A stretch of 64,000 bases of DNA from Pelagibacteraceae bacterium AG-426-I15 (lineage in GTDB: Bacteria; Pseudomonadota; Alphaproteobacteria; Pelagibacterales; Pelagibacteraceae): positions 1-64,000 of the forward strand of contig QCNT01000002.1 of assembly GCA_003213135.1 (NCBI GenBank), written 5' to 3'. The notes under the pieces are model-generated. The model saw only the letters and a program-made list of their open reading frames with translations, was not told where the DNA came from and ran no database searches. The translations under genes were made by a program, and so were the position numbers. Below are positions 36,037-46,176 of the stretch, piece after piece; positions within the stretch are counted from its first letter, which is position 1; each line of letters begins with the position of its first letter.

Positions 36037-36953
36037 AAAAATTTTACATTAATTCTTTTTTCAAGATCTGAATAATGAGAATTAGAAAACATTTCTAATT
36101 TTTTATTTTTTTCTTGAGTTACAATATTCTTTTTAATAACTTCCAAATCAACAGAACCACCCTTTTCATCAACTTTTTTAATAAAAACTACAGTATCTCC
36201 CAAGAGGATTGGCTTACCTATCTCACCTTTTTTTAAATCTTTTATATTTTCAATAATCTTTTTGGATACTTTGTCCCGTTGTATCCATCCAAGCGAACCT
36301 CCATTTTTGGCTGTATTTGAAATGCTTATTTTTCTTGCAGCATCTTCAAAACCAATTTCTTTTATTTTTTCAAATACTTTATTTGCTGTATAGACAAATC
36401 CTTCGGCTGATAAGTTAACTTGAATTTCTGATAATAGAATACTTTTTTCTGTTTTCATATTTTTTAATTCTGAATTTATTCTATCCTCTATTTCAATAGT
36501 ATTTAAAGAAATTCTACTTTTGTATATTTTAAAAATTGCTGTATTCCATTTTAAATCAATCTCAAAGCTTTTAATCAAATCATCGTAATTAAGATCATTA
36601 TTTTTTAAAAAAATTTTAAATCCATTTTTGTCGTAACCTAAATTACTAGCAATTGCAGACACTTGTCTTTCCAGATCTTTTCTATTGTATTGATCCACCT
36701 GCAGTCTTTCTATTTCAGATTTCTTAATTGTTCTTTTTACTAAAGTTTTTATGGCCAAATCTTTAATTTCTTTCTTATTATTAATGTTAATATCTATATT
36801 TGATAGTAAAGATATTAATTTCATTTCTTTCACTAGGTCCAAACGTGTTATTGGATAATTTCCAACGGTAATAATAACTGAATTATTTATTTCAGCGACT
36901 AATTTTTCTGTATTAAGAAACAGAAAAAAAATTATTAATATTTTTTTTTTCAT
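36033..36953 (-). CDS. surA: SurA-like periplasmic peptidyl-prolyl isomerase/chaperone
   Basis: A 306-residue periplasmic chaperone for outer-membrane proteins. Signal peptide (about 1-20, KLVAEINN), SurA N-terminal helical domain (about 22-165) and one parvulin domain (about 170-285) with GGSLGWIQRDKVSKKI and LLGDTVVFIKK. E. coli SurA has two parvulin domains; one is usual in Alphaproteobacteria. It overlaps lptD, one of SurA's main clients. Confidence 0.88.
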   Translation of the reverse strand: MKKKILIIFFLFLNTEKLVAEINNSVIITVGNYPITRLDLVKEMKLISLLSNIDININNKKEIKDLAIKTLVKRTIKKSEIERLQVDQYNRKDLERQVSAIASNLGYDKNGFKIFLKNNDLNYDDLIKSFEIDLKWNTAIFKIYKSRISLNTIEIEDRINSELKNMKTEKSILLSEIQVNLSAEGFVYTANKVFEKIKEIGFEDAARKISISNTAKNGGSLGWIQRDKVSKKIIENIKDLKKGEIGKPILLGDTVVFIKKVDEKGGSVDLEVIKKNIVTQEKNKKLEMFSNSHYSDLEKRINVKFL

Positions 36954-39298
36954 CTATCTAATGTAGGTAGATTTACTTTACCAAAAGGAAACAAGGAAAT
37001 ATTAAACATTAGTGTGTCTGACGATTCTACATCACGATCTGTATAATATTCTCTTCTGTAAACTAATCCTGCTTTCAAACAATCGTTTACGTAGTTATAT
37101 GCCAAATTATAAAATTCAGTGGAATCTGTCTCTAGATTTTTTTTCAAATCAAAACTTAAGTTATTTGATTTATTTATTTCTAATTTAACATCTGATTTAA
37201 AGTATGAATTATTTCCTATATGATTATTTTCTTCAAGGTATCCAACATTAAACTTTGCATTACCTAAAAGAAAACTAGCTTTTAAATCATTATAGTTAAT
37301 ATCATTAAAATTATGATCTACAGAAAAATTATTGCTTATTGAAAAATTTTCATTAAATTTTATTGAAGCTCTTCCAACCAAATCTGATACTTTTTGATCT
37401 AAAGAACTTCTTGATGGCATATCTGAATTTTGATCTAAGCTGTATACTTGGCCTAAATATAAAGAATAATTTTCCTCTCCTGTTTTATTATCCAAAACAT
37501 CAAGATTAGAAAATTCTAAACCTGCTGCTAAACTAGTGCCACTATCAAGAACATCAATATTTGAGTTTTTATTAAGTGAAAAAAGGTTAGAGTAGTCTAA
37601 TCTCAAACTATCATCGTGCAAATTTCTCATGTGACCAGGAGCATATTTAAAAGAAAGTTTTGGAGTAAAAAAGTTTATTTTATTTTTATTTAAGCTATCA
37701 CTATACATGGGCAGACTAGCATTGTATGAGACAGCACCGTGCGTCTCGGCGTTAAAGCTCCCAGTTTTGTAGTTACTTGTATTCTCTGCCTCATAAGCTA
37801 CTACTTTTAATAATCCTTCAAAATTACTTTGTAATCCAATTGTGTTTGTAAAAGATCTTGATTTCCAACCAATATCATTTACTAAAAATTTTGTTGTTTG
37901 ATCAACATTGAAATTTTTTGCTATTGCATTTGTATAAAGATCAATAATTCCTATTTTTTTATCACTTAAAAGGTTTCTCTCGTAAACTAAATTTGGAAGA
38001 ACATATTCGTATTTTGATCTATCAACCTTGGTAGTATCTTCATATGCACTTGCCATTAAGCCAAAATATTCTCCTCTATCTTGATATTGATATTTTACTT
38101 CGTTTCTTAAAATAGTTTTTTCGCTGTCAACAAGCTCAGTTTTAATATCATGAACTTTTAAATAAGTATCGTTAGACAAATGTTCTAAATTGACTTCCAA
38201 ATTGCTATACGAATCTTTTTTTTCTGTTAGATTTTGTTTAAAATTAGCGAAAATATGGTTTCTAGATCCTGAGGTTTTTTTATTACCTGTATCTTTGTAT
38301 CCTTGGGTGAAACTTGAATCCACTATTAAGTATGAATTTTTAAATGCCTGTCTGTACTCATTTTTTAATAAAATATTTTCTCCTGCATAGATTTTTGGTG
38401 TAATTGTCATGTCTTTATCTTTTGAAATCGCCCAAAAATAAGGTATTGAAGTTGAAAAACCAACTGTTGAGTTATCTGCAAATTGTGGCATTAAAAAACC
38501 AGACTGTCTTTTAACAGTTGGGTCAGGATGAAAAAACTTTGGAAAATAAAAAATTGGAAAATTATATACTTTTAAAACTGCACTATCATAAAAAATAGTT
38601 TTTTTAGCTGCATTGTGTTTTATTTCTTTAGCTCGTATAACCCAGGGAGGACATTTGTCATTCTCTCTTTGTTTACATGCGGTGAAAACTGCTTTATTAA
38701 ATATAGTATAATCTTCACTAATAGTAGCTGAGTTAGCAAAAAATCTTGGTTCGTTTCTTGAATCATATTTAAAACTACCATCATTTAGAAATGTTCTTAT
38801 ATCACTTCCAACCATCTTTCTTTTTTTTTCATCAATATAAATTTCTGAAAAATAATATTCATTACTTTTATTATCGGTTATTTTTATTTCACCAGAGGAA
38901 AGAAACATATTTTTTTCAACAATGTAGTTAAACATGTTAACAAAAACAGTATTTCCATCCCGATCGGTTATTTGTGTTTTACTATCTGATGAGACAATTT
39001 TTTTATTATTATCATAAATAATATTCTCACCTTTAATTTTGAAATTTTCAGATGTTATAATTTCAGTTTCTCCATAAGTGTTTAATATTTGTTTTATTTT
39101 ATCGTATTTGATTTTTTCAGAGATTATCAAATTATTTTTGTTATCTTTTACCTCTACACCGCCTTCGGCAATAATAGATTTATCTGACTTATCTAATTCA
39201 ATAATTTTTGCGTTTATGTTTAGATCATCAGCAGATAATGAATGACTTATAAATATAAGAAAAAAAATATATATGTTTAAAAAAATTTTATTTGTCAT
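36950..39298 (-). CDS. lptD: LPS-assembly outer membrane protein LptD
   Basis: The outer-membrane translocon for lipopolysaccharide, 782 residues. Signal peptide 1-22 (HSLSADD), OstA/LptA-like jellyroll (about 25-150: IIAEGGVEVKDNKNN, then IYDNNKKIVSSDSKTQI), then a beta-barrel with PIFYFPKFFHPDPTVKRQSG, the family's plug-strand motif. The Cys pair in TACKQRENDKC and one in NDCLKAG could form the inter-domain disulfides known for LptD. It overlaps lptG by 11 bases. Confidence 0.95.
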   Translation of the reverse strand: MTNKIFLNIYIFFLIFISHSLSADDLNINAKIIELDKSDKSIIAEGGVEVKDNKNNLIISEKIKYDKIKQILNTYGETEIITSENFKIKGENIIYDNNKKIVSSDSKTQITDRDGNTVFVNMFNYIVEKNMFLSSGEIKITDNKSNEYYFSEIYIDEKKRKMVGSDIRTFLNDGSFKYDSRNEPRFFANSATISEDYTIFNKAVFTACKQRENDKCPPWVIRAKEIKHNAAKKTIFYDSAVLKVYNFPIFYFPKFFHPDPTVKRQSGFLMPQFADNSTVGFSTSIPYFWAISKDKDMTITPKIYAGENILLKNEYRQAFKNSYLIVDSSFTQGYKDTGNKKTSGSRNHIFANFKQNLTEKKDSYSNLEVNLEHLSNDTYLKVHDIKTELVDSEKTILRNEVKYQYQDRGEYFGLMASAYEDTTKVDRSKYEYVLPNLVYERNLLSDKKIGIIDLYTNAIAKNFNVDQTTKFLVNDIGWKSRSFTNTIGLQSNFEGLLKVVAYEAENTSNYKTGSFNAETHGAVSYNASLPMYSDSLNKNKINFFTPKLSFKYAPGHMRNLHDDSLRLDYSNLFSLNKNSNIDVLDSGTSLAAGLEFSNLDVLDNKTGEENYSLYLGQVYSLDQNSDMPSRSSLDQKVSDLVGRASIKFNENFSISNNFSVDHNFNDINYNDLKASFLLGNAKFNVGYLEENNHIGNNSYFKSDVKLEINKSNNLSFDLKKNLETDSTEFYNLAYNYVNDCLKAGLVYRREYYTDRDVESSDTLMFNISLFPFGKVNLPTLDR

Positions 39299-40376
39299 TT
39301 ATCTGAAGCACTCCTATTGAGCAAAAAAGACTTAATATAATTACAGGTGCCCAAACTGAAACTGTTAAAGGAATTCTTTCAGTAGTGCCTAAAGCTGTAG
39401 AAAAATTTTTTAAATAAAAAATTAATACACAGGCAACTATTGAAAGTAATATATAGTATGTTCTTTGCTTTCTCTCATTATCGTTTAATGTAAATATACC
39501 AGCTAAATAAACCATTAAGACTAAAAAAAATGGAAGAGATAAGTAAAAATGTTTTTTCTCCTTTAAAAGTGAGGGATTATAACCTTTTTTTATTAATTCG
39601 TCCGTATTACTCAGTAATTTATAAAATGAAATAGTATCTAAATTTGAATAAATTGAATTAAGTTTTTCTTTATCATAATTTGAGTCAATTAATAAAGTTT
39701 CAAAACTTTCTTGATTACTTTTATTACCAAATTCATACCTTGTTGCATTTTTAGATATCCATTTGGAACTTGAAATGTCGGATGTTTTTGCATTTATACG
39801 TTCATAAAGAATATTATTTTCATCAAATTTATAAATTGAAACATTAATTAATTCATTATCTTTCAGCCCGTCTGCTTGTATAACATGAGTTGAGCTACCA
39901 ATTTTTTCCTTAATCCAAATACCATTTGATGTAATGGTGGCTAAATGATTTTTATAAATGTCATATTTTCCCTTAATATCTACATAAGACTTTACAATTG
40001 CAGATGTTAAAGGATTAATGGCTCCTAAAATAAACAATCCTAGAACAAAAGCTGTAGAAGCAAATATAAATAAAAATTTTAAATTAGAATAACCTAATAC
40101 TTTAATTGAAATAAGATCTCTATTTGTTTTTAATTTTATAAACACAAGCATTGATGACAAGAAAATGATAAAGGGTAATATACTAACTAACATACTAGGT
40201 ATCACCATAAATGATAATGCTATAGGAACAGAAATATTAACGTTAAATTTTCTAAAAAAATTTATTTCTTCAAAAAGATTCATTATCAAACCAAGTGCTA
40301 TAAAAATTAAAATAACATTAAAAAAACTTTTTAAAAATTGATAAACTAAATATTTATTTAAAATAAAATTTTGCAT
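39288..40376 (-). CDS. lptG: LPS export ABC transporter permease LptG
   Basis: A 362-residue YjgP/YjgQ-family permease: six transmembrane helices in two sets (about 12-120 and 275-360) around a periplasmic jellyroll. With LptF and the ATPase LptB (not here) it pulls LPS from the inner membrane. NERKQRTYY in the cytoplasmic loop is typical. It lies 2 bases after lptF and overlaps lptD. Confidence 0.93.
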   Translation of the reverse strand: MQNFILNKYLVYQFLKSFFNVILIFIALGLIMNLFEEINFFRKFNVNISVPIALSFMVIPSMLVSILPFIIFLSSMLVFIKLKTNRDLISIKVLGYSNLKFLFIFASTAFVLGLFILGAINPLTSAIVKSYVDIKGKYDIYKNHLATITSNGIWIKEKIGSSTHVIQADGLKDNELINVSIYKFDENNILYERINAKTSDISSSKWISKNATRYEFGNKSNQESFETLLIDSNYDKEKLNSIYSNLDTISFYKLLSNTDELIKKGYNPSLLKEKKHFYLSLPFFLVLMVYLAGIFTLNDNERKQRTYYILLSIVACVLIFYLKNFSTALGTTERIPLTVSVWAPVIILSLFCSIGVLQINDK

Positions 40377-40378
40377 TA

Positions 40379-41527
40379 TTACTTCCTATAATTCTCAAAT
40401 GAAAATTTTCTTAAAATTTCTAAATATAAAAGTGGTATAAAAATAACCGGAAACAAATAATAAATTATACTGTAATAATAAGACAATCCAGAATACCTCA
40501 CCAAAATCTCAGCGACAATTAATATTGTAAACGATAAGCCGCCATAAATATATTTGTATAAACCACTAAATTTACTTTCCTCTCTATTAATTAAAATAAA
40601 AGAACACAATAAAGCAACAAAGGGAACATAAAGAGGCATTCCAAATCTACGATTAATTTCAGACAACACTTCTATTTTTTCTTGGTCAGGGCAATTTAAT
40701 AATTTTTTTTCATTGTTATTTCTCAAAAAACATTTAATTAAAATTTGAGATTTTGTCTCCTGAACTTTGGGCTGAGTTATAGACTTGGTTTTCATTCCAG
40801 AAAGATTTAATCTTGTTTTTCTGAAGTCTACTACTTTAATTTTACCCTCTTTTTTTTCAGAGTGAATTGTTCCTTCATGTAAAACTAATGCATTTGCACC
40901 ATTATCATCAAAAAGTTTCGCTTTTTTGGCAAAAATAGTAAGATTAGAAGTATTTTGATCACTATCTAAACTTTTCAAAATTTTACTTTCATCTCTAATA
41001 AAAATATTTTTAAAAAATCCATCATCAGTTTTCTCTTCAGCAAAAATTGTGAGCCCTTCAACTGTATCGTTAAATTGATTTGTCTTTATAGTGCTTGTAA
41101 CAAAATTTATATCAGATGATTTAACAAGGCTTCTTGAGTGATTAAGTATAGTAGGGTTCACCAAACAAGCTAAAAAAAGTTGCAAAACAGTTACAAGAAG
41201 AGAAACTTTGAAAAAAAAATTCACAATTTTTACTTTGCTGAGTCCCGCTGTCCAAAGAGCCATCAGTTCATTATCATTGTCAAATTTTTCAATAGTAACA
41301 ATTAAAGATATTAAAAAAGAAAGTGGTATAAATTTGGTTAATATTTTTACCACATTCAACATTGAATATTTAAGGTATAGGGCGACAGAATGGCCATCTT
41401 CCACTATTAGATCTAGGAAGTTTACTGATTGAACAGCCCACACAATTACGGAAAGAGCAAATAATACAATTAAAAAATGCTTACTTAATTCTGAAAAAAA
41501 GTGTCTATAAATTTTATCACTAAACAT
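40379..41527 (-). CDS. lptF: LPS export ABC transporter permease LptF
   Basis: A 382-residue partner of LptG with the same layout. LPLSFLISLIVTIEKFDNDNE and LMALWTAGLSKVK near residues 62-100 are the coupling-helix region that contacts LptB, and FGMPLYVPFVALLCSF begins the second helix set. First gene of the lptF-lptG-lptD-surA-pdxA-ksgA run; its promoter must lie in the 138-base spacer shared with pepA. Confidence 0.93.
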   Translation of the reverse strand: MFSDKIYRHFFSELSKHFLIVLFALSVIVWAVQSVNFLDLIVEDGHSVALYLKYSMLNVVKILTKFIPLSFLISLIVTIEKFDNDNELMALWTAGLSKVKIVNFFFKVSLLVTVLQLFLACLVNPTILNHSRSLVKSSDINFVTSTIKTNQFNDTVEGLTIFAEEKTDDGFFKNIFIRDESKILKSLDSDQNTSNLTIFAKKAKLFDDNGANALVLHEGTIHSEKKEGKIKVVDFRKTRLNLSGMKTKSITQPKVQETKSQILIKCFLRNNNEKKLLNCPDQEKIEVLSEINRRFGMPLYVPFVALLCSFILINREESKFSGLYKYIYGGLSFTILIVAEILVRYSGLSYYYSIIYYLFPVIFIPLLYLEILRKFSFENYRK

Positions 41528-41665
41528 TTTTGTATAATCGTATATACTTAAAGCAACATAGAATTAATTTCAATCTATGGTTTAACTATGACCAATATTC
41601 CATTGAAAACTGATATATTTAGACTTATATACCACTCAACTTTATCGAATTTTTTTTAAAAACTT
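41528..41665. other. Divergent spacer between lptF and pepA
   Basis: This 138-base spacer must carry the promoters of both divergent genes. On the minus strand TATACA-like hexamers lie close to the lptF start, but I found no -35 at good spacing on either strand. I see no hairpin, ORF or repeat in it. Confidence 0.4.
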
Positions 41666-43123
41666 ATGTCTATTAAAATAAATTATTCAAAAAAAATAAA
41701 CAATAAATCATCAGCAAACCTAGTCCTATTTTGTGATGAAAAATATAGCATTACTGGATTAAGAAAATATATTTCTAATACAGAATTTTCATACATTAAA
41801 GACTTATTAAAAACAACTGACTTAAAAAAGAATTTACAAGTTTTTGACGTTAATTCTAAAAAAAAAATAGTATTGATATCAATTAAAAATAATCTAAAAA
41901 CTTCTGATGTAGAGAATTTGGGAGCAGAATTTTATAAATTAGTAAACCATGGAAAGAATAGTGAATACTTTTTAATTTCGGATAGTATAGCAAGCAAACA
42001 TAATAATTTTTTAGGTCATTTTCTTCACGGCTTAAAATTAAAATCTTATGAATTTAAAAAATATAAAACAAAAAAAGATACAAGACTTATTTCTTTAAAT
42101 ATATCAGGGAATAAAAATAAGCCCTCGGTTCAAAATCAGTTAAAATTTAAGGCTTTGGAAGAGGGAACTTTTTATGCAAGAGATTTAGTTTCTGAGCCAG
42201 GAAATATTTTACACCCAGATGAATATGCTAAAAGATTAAGTTCTCTTAGAAAAGATGGTTTAAAAGTCAACATATATGACGAAAAAAAATTAAAAAAACT
42301 TGGTATGCACTCTTTGCTTGGTGTAGGGATGGGAAGCACAAGGGGATCATATCTTGTAACAATGGAATGGAATGGAACCAAAAATAATTCTAAGCCTTTA
42401 GCATTTGTTGGAAAAGGAGTTACTTTTGATACAGGCGGATATTCTTTAAAGCCAGCAAGATTTATGGAAGACATGACCTATGATATGGCAGGATCAGCTA
42501 CCGTGGTAGGTTTAATGAAAAATTTTGCATTGAGAAAAGCAAAAATAAATGCTGTTGGTGTCGTAGGGCTTGTAGAAAATATGGTTAGTGGAAACGCTCA
42601 AAGGCCAGGGGATATTGTAAAATCTTATAGTGGAAAAACTATTGAAATCTTAAATACAGACGCAGAAGGTCGTTTGGTTTTAGCTGACGCATTAACATTT
42701 ACTGAGAAAAAATTTAAACCAAAATTCATTGTTGATTTAGCTACATTAACAGGCGCGATAATAGTTTGCCTCGGCTCCGAATATGCGGGACTCTTTTCAA
42801 ATGATGATAATTTATCAAAACAAATTTTTAAGGCAGGAGAAAAAGTTGAAGAAAAAGTATGGAGAATGCCTCTTCATAAGAATTACGACAAACTTATGAA
42901 TTCTAAAAATGCTGACGTACAAAATATAAATTACGTTGGTGGAGCTGGATCGACAACAGCGGCTCAATTTTTACAAAGATTTATTTTAAACAAGACCCCA
43001 TGGGCACATTTGGATATTGCCGGTATGGCTTTCTCAAAATATGGAGGCGCATTAAACTCGGGCGGCGCAACAGGATTTGGTGTAAGGCTATTAAATCAAC
43101 TTGTTGAAGAAAACTATGAGTAG
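41666..43123 (+). CDS. pepA: Leucyl aminopeptidase (M17)
   Basis: A hexameric two-metal aminopeptidase of 485 residues. VGKGVTFDTGGYSLKPA gives the metal-binding Lys and Asp, DMAGSATV the next Asp, and NTDAEGRLVLADAL is the M17 signature. The N-terminal macro-like domain (1-165) is poorly conserved, as usual. In other Alphaproteobacteria holC often follows; here ndk overlaps its end by 8 bases. Confidence 0.95.
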   Translation: MSIKINYSKKINNKSSANLVLFCDEKYSITGLRKYISNTEFSYIKDLLKTTDLKKNLQVFDVNSKKKIVLISIKNNLKTSDVENLGAEFYKLVNHGKNSEYFLISDSIASKHNNFLGHFLHGLKLKSYEFKKYKTKKDTRLISLNISGNKNKPSVQNQLKFKALEEGTFYARDLVSEPGNILHPDEYAKRLSSLRKDGLKVNIYDEKKLKKLGMHSLLGVGMGSTRGSYLVTMEWNGTKNNSKPLAFVGKGVTFDTGGYSLKPARFMEDMTYDMAGSATVVGLMKNFALRKAKINAVGVVGLVENMVSGNAQRPGDIVKSYSGKTIEILNTDAEGRLVLADALTFTEKKFKPKFIVDLATLTGAIIVCLGSEYAGLFSNDDNLSKQIFKAGEKVEEKVWRMPLHKNYDKLMNSKNADVQNINYVGGAGSTTAAQFLQRFILNKTPWAHLDIAGMAFSKYGGALNSGGATGFGVRLLNQLVEENYE

Positions 43124-43526
43124 TGTAGAACAAACACTATCAATCATTAAACCTGACGCTGTAGAAAGAAATTTAGCTGACAAAATTCAAAAAAAATTTA
43201 TACAAGAAAAACTAAAAATACTAAAAACTAAAAAAATTCAAATCTCGAAAGAAGAAGCGTCTGAATTTTATAAAGTTCATCAAACAAAACCTTTTTTTGA
43301 AAGATTGTGCTCCTATTTATCATCGGGACCAATTGTAGTAATGGTTTTAGAAGGAAATAACGCAATAGCAGAAAATAGGAGGATTATGGGTGCCACAGAT
43401 CCTAATAATGCAGAAGAAGGTACGCTAAGGAAATTATATGGTATTTCCATCGACAAAAATTCAGTTCATGGATCAGATTCTGTAGAAAACGCAAAAAAAG
43501 AAATAAGTTTTTTCTTTAAGGATTAA
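43116..43526 (+). CDS. ndk: Nucleoside diphosphate kinase
   Basis: Balances NTP pools by phosphotransfer through a histidine. With ATG 43116 the protein has 136 residues and starts MSSVEQTLSIIKPDAV, as in homologues; the upstream in-frame ATG at 43101 would add five residues inside pepA. The catalytic H118 is in NSVHGSDS, and RRIMGATDP binds nucleotide. It shares TTAA with the stop of convergent purN. Confidence 0.97.
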   Translation: MSSVEQTLSIIKPDAVERNLADKIQKKFIQEKLKILKTKKIQISKEEASEFYKVHQTKPFFERLCSYLSSGPIVVMVLEGNNAIAENRRIMGATDPNNAEEGTLRKLYGISIDKNSVHGSDSVENAKKEISFFFKD

Positions 43527-44083
43527 CTTTTATTATAAATCTTCCTTATAGCAATTGAGTAAGCATTGTATTCTTGTAATTGTACGCTTCTTTTTACAAA
43601 CTCTTCAATCTTACTTTTAATCTCTACTCTTTTTTTAAATATTATTTTTCCTGCGTCTAATTTTTCATTTACATAATGAATGGTACAACCAGTAAATATG
43701 TCTTTATTTTCAATTGCCTTCTTAAAAGTATTTAATCCCTTGTATTTTGGCAACAGTGAAGGGTGAATATTTATAATTTTACCATTAAATTTTCTTAAAA
43801 ATTTTTTGCTTAATATCCGCATAAACCCGGCTAAGCATACAAGCTCAATTTTATTTTCATTTAATAATCTGAGAGCTTTGTGCTCAAACCTAATCATTTC
43901 ACCATTAATTACTTTATAAGGTATTGAAAATATTTTAGCATATTTTATTCCAAAGGCTTTTTTACTATTACTAATAACAAGACTTACTTTAATTGGAAAA
44001 TTAGGATCTCTTGAATTTTTTATAATAGCTTTAAGATTAGAACCATTTCCAGAAATAAAAACACACGCTTTTTTTTTTACCAT
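43523..44083 (-). CDS. purN: Phosphoribosylglycinamide formyltransferase
   Basis: Transfers formyl from 10-formyl-THF to GAR in purine synthesis; 186 residues. FISGNGSNLKAII near the start, LAGFMRILS, INIHPSLLPKYKGL with the catalytic His, and the Asp of the terminal VNEKLDAGKII are present. It overlaps purM by 7 bases, the usual purM-purN pairing. Confidence 0.95.
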   Translation of the reverse strand: MVKKKACVFISGNGSNLKAIIKNSRDPNFPIKVSLVISNSKKAFGIKYAKIFSIPYKVINGEMIRFEHKALRLLNENKIELVCLAGFMRILSKKFLRKFNGKIINIHPSLLPKYKGLNTFKKAIENKDIFTGCTIHYVNEKLDAGKIIFKKRVEIKSKIEEFVKRSVQLQEYNAYSIAIRKIYNKS

Positions 44084-45102
44084 TTTATCCGGTTAAATAA
44101 TTTAATTTTTTTAGATGATCTTGAAATAAAACCTATTTCGTAAGGTTTAAATTTTTTTTGAAAAAATTTTTTTATTTTATTAATTTTATTTTTTTCTACT
44201 ATTAAACAAAAACCCACACCACAATTAAATGTTTCTAGCATCTCTTTGTCTGATAAATTTTTATTTTTAATCCATTTAAATATTTTAGTTACTTTAATTT
44301 TTGATAAATCAATATTTGCAGTTAATTCTGATGGAATAGATCTAGTAATATTTCCAATTATTCCCCCACCGGTAATATTGGCTGAAGAATTTAATAAATT
44401 CTTCTCTGAAAGTTTTAATACAGGATCTACATAGATTTTTGTAGGTTTTAAAAGTTCTTTTTTTAAAAAATTATTTATTTTTTGTTTTTTTAAAATTTGC
44501 CTTACTAAGGAAAAACCATTTGAGTGGAGACCGCTAGATGGTATAGCCAATATAATATTTCTATTTTTGACTCTACCTTTATGTATCAATTTTTTTTTTG
44601 ATACCACGCCTACCGCAAAGCCAGCTAAATCAAATTTATTAGATTCATATGTTCCAGGCATCTCGGCAGTTTCTCCACCAGCAAGTATGCAGCCAGACAT
44701 CTTACAACCTTTAACAATACCTTTTATAATTGACTTTACTTTTTTTAATTTAATTTTCTGCACGGCTATATAGTCAAGAAAGAATAGTGGCTTTGCCCCT
44801 TGAACAATTAAATCATTTATACACATTGCTACGAGGTCAATTCCAATTGAATTATATTTTTTAAATCTATTAGCTATCTCGAGTTTAGTTCCCACACCAT
44901 CAGTGGACGATAGTAAAATTGGATCTTTCACTTTCAGCTTATGAAAATTATAGGCTGACGCAAACCCCCCAATATCTTGTGCAATATATTTGTTATTCTT
45001 TTTAAAAGCTTGTTTTGAATATCTAGCTATATATTTAGTAAATTTATCAGCAGTTTCAATATTTACACCGCTTTTTTTATAACTATTCTTTGTTTTTTTC
45101 AT
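44077..45102 (-). CDS. purM: Phosphoribosylformylglycinamidine cyclo-ligase
   Basis: AIR synthetase, the fifth step of purine synthesis; 341 residues. SYKKSGVNIETADKF opens the protein, followed by LLSSTDGVGTKLEIA, AMCINDLIVQGAKPLFFLDY, LAGGETAEMPG and NITGGGIIGNITR. Its start lies only 17 bases from the start of the divergent DUF2066 gene, so the two promoters must reach into each other's coding sequence. Confidence 0.96.
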   Translation of the reverse strand: MKKTKNSYKKSGVNIETADKFTKYIARYSKQAFKKNNKYIAQDIGGFASAYNFHKLKVKDPILLSSTDGVGTKLEIANRFKKYNSIGIDLVAMCINDLIVQGAKPLFFLDYIAVQKIKLKKVKSIIKGIVKGCKMSGCILAGGETAEMPGTYESNKFDLAGFAVGVVSKKKLIHKGRVKNRNIILAIPSSGLHSNGFSLVRQILKKQKINNFLKKELLKPTKIYVDPVLKLSEKNLLNSSANITGGGIIGNITRSIPSELTANIDLSKIKVTKIFKWIKNKNLSDKEMLETFNCGVGFCLIVEKNKINKIKKFFQKKFKPYEIGFISRSSKKIKLFNRIKW

Positions 45103-45119
45103 TTATAAATAGAAGGTTT

Positions 45120-46175
45120 ATGAAAAAAGTTATTTTCTTATCTTTAATAATATTATTTTCAATTAAAACTCAAAATATTTATGCAGATCAAAGCATGTTT
45201 ACTGTTGATAATATTGAAGTAACGGACAAATATACTGCCGACAACATCATTAAAAGAGAAAAGTATTTAAATATAGGATTTAAGAAAGCTTTTGAAAGTT
45301 TGGTTACTGGTTTATTAAGGAAAGAAGACCACAAAAGAATGCTTAGTACAGAATTAAAAATAATCAAATCGTTGATCGATAATTATAGAATCTTGGAAGA
45401 AGGTACACAACAAGGGGAATATTCATTTAAACTTTCAGTAAAATTCAATAAAGAGAAAACTAAAGATTTTTTCTACAAGAAAAATATTCCATATTCCGAA
45501 ACAAGTACTTTAGAAATAATTTTATATCCAATAATGATATCTAATTCTGAACTAAAAATTTTTTCTCAAAACCAACTTTTTGAAGAATGGAATAACAATA
45601 AAGACTTCAAAGAGATTAATTTTATTCTCCCAGTAGAAAATATAGAAGATATAAATTTTATAAAAAATAATCAAGAAATACTTGAAGAAATTAATCTTGA
45701 TAGATTGGTAAATAATTATCAAATTAAAAATAGCGCCATTCTAATATTAAGGAAAGAGGAAAAAAAAATTAATATTTTTTTAAAAACAAACTTCAGTGGT
45801 ACAAAAAAAAATAATAAAATTGAATTTGTTATTGACAACTACGAAGAGGAAAAAAAAAGAGCAGATTTAATTAGAAATATAAAGTCTTTTATAAACGAAG
45901 TTTGGAAAGAGGAAAATTTAATAGATATATCTGTTCCCACCTCTTTGACAATTATGGCCGCAATAGATAACCCAAAAACTCTTTCAATAGTAACCTCAAA
46001 ACTTGATAATATTAACTTTATTGAAAATTACAAAATCGAAGAGATAAGTATGAATTTCGCGAAAATTAAAATCAGTTATTTTGGAAAAATCAAGAATATA
46101 AGAAATAGTTTTAAAAGAAATGGTTTTAAATTTGAAATAATTAATGATCAATGGTTTTTAAGTTTAGCAAATTAA
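45120..46175 (+). CDS. DUF2066-type periplasmic protein, function unknown
   Basis: A 351-residue protein with a signal peptide (hydrophobic 3-17, IYADQS cleavage). The N-terminal part (TVDNIEVTDKYTADNIIKRE, then RILEEGTQQGEYSFKLSVKFN) resembles the DUF2066 family that precedes hdaA in many proteobacteria. I start at ATG 45120 because AGAAGG is just upstream and the signal peptide begins there; ATG 45090 would lie inside purM. It is 1 base from hdaA. The function is unknown; the family is unusually divergent. Confidence 0.75.
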   Translation: MKKVIFLSLIILFSIKTQNIYADQSMFTVDNIEVTDKYTADNIIKREKYLNIGFKKAFESLVTGLLRKEDHKRMLSTELKIIKSLIDNYRILEEGTQQGEYSFKLSVKFNKEKTKDFFYKKNIPYSETSTLEIILYPIMISNSELKIFSQNQLFEEWNNNKDFKEINFILPVENIEDINFIKNNQEILEEINLDRLVNNYQIKNSAILILRKEEKKINIFLKTNFSGTKKNNKIEFVIDNYEEEKKRADLIRNIKSFINEVWKEENLIDISVPTSLTIMAAIDNPKTLSIVTSKLDNINFIENYKIEEISMNFAKIKISYFGKIKNIRNSFKRNGFKFEIINDQWFLSLAN

Positions 46176-46176
46176 A

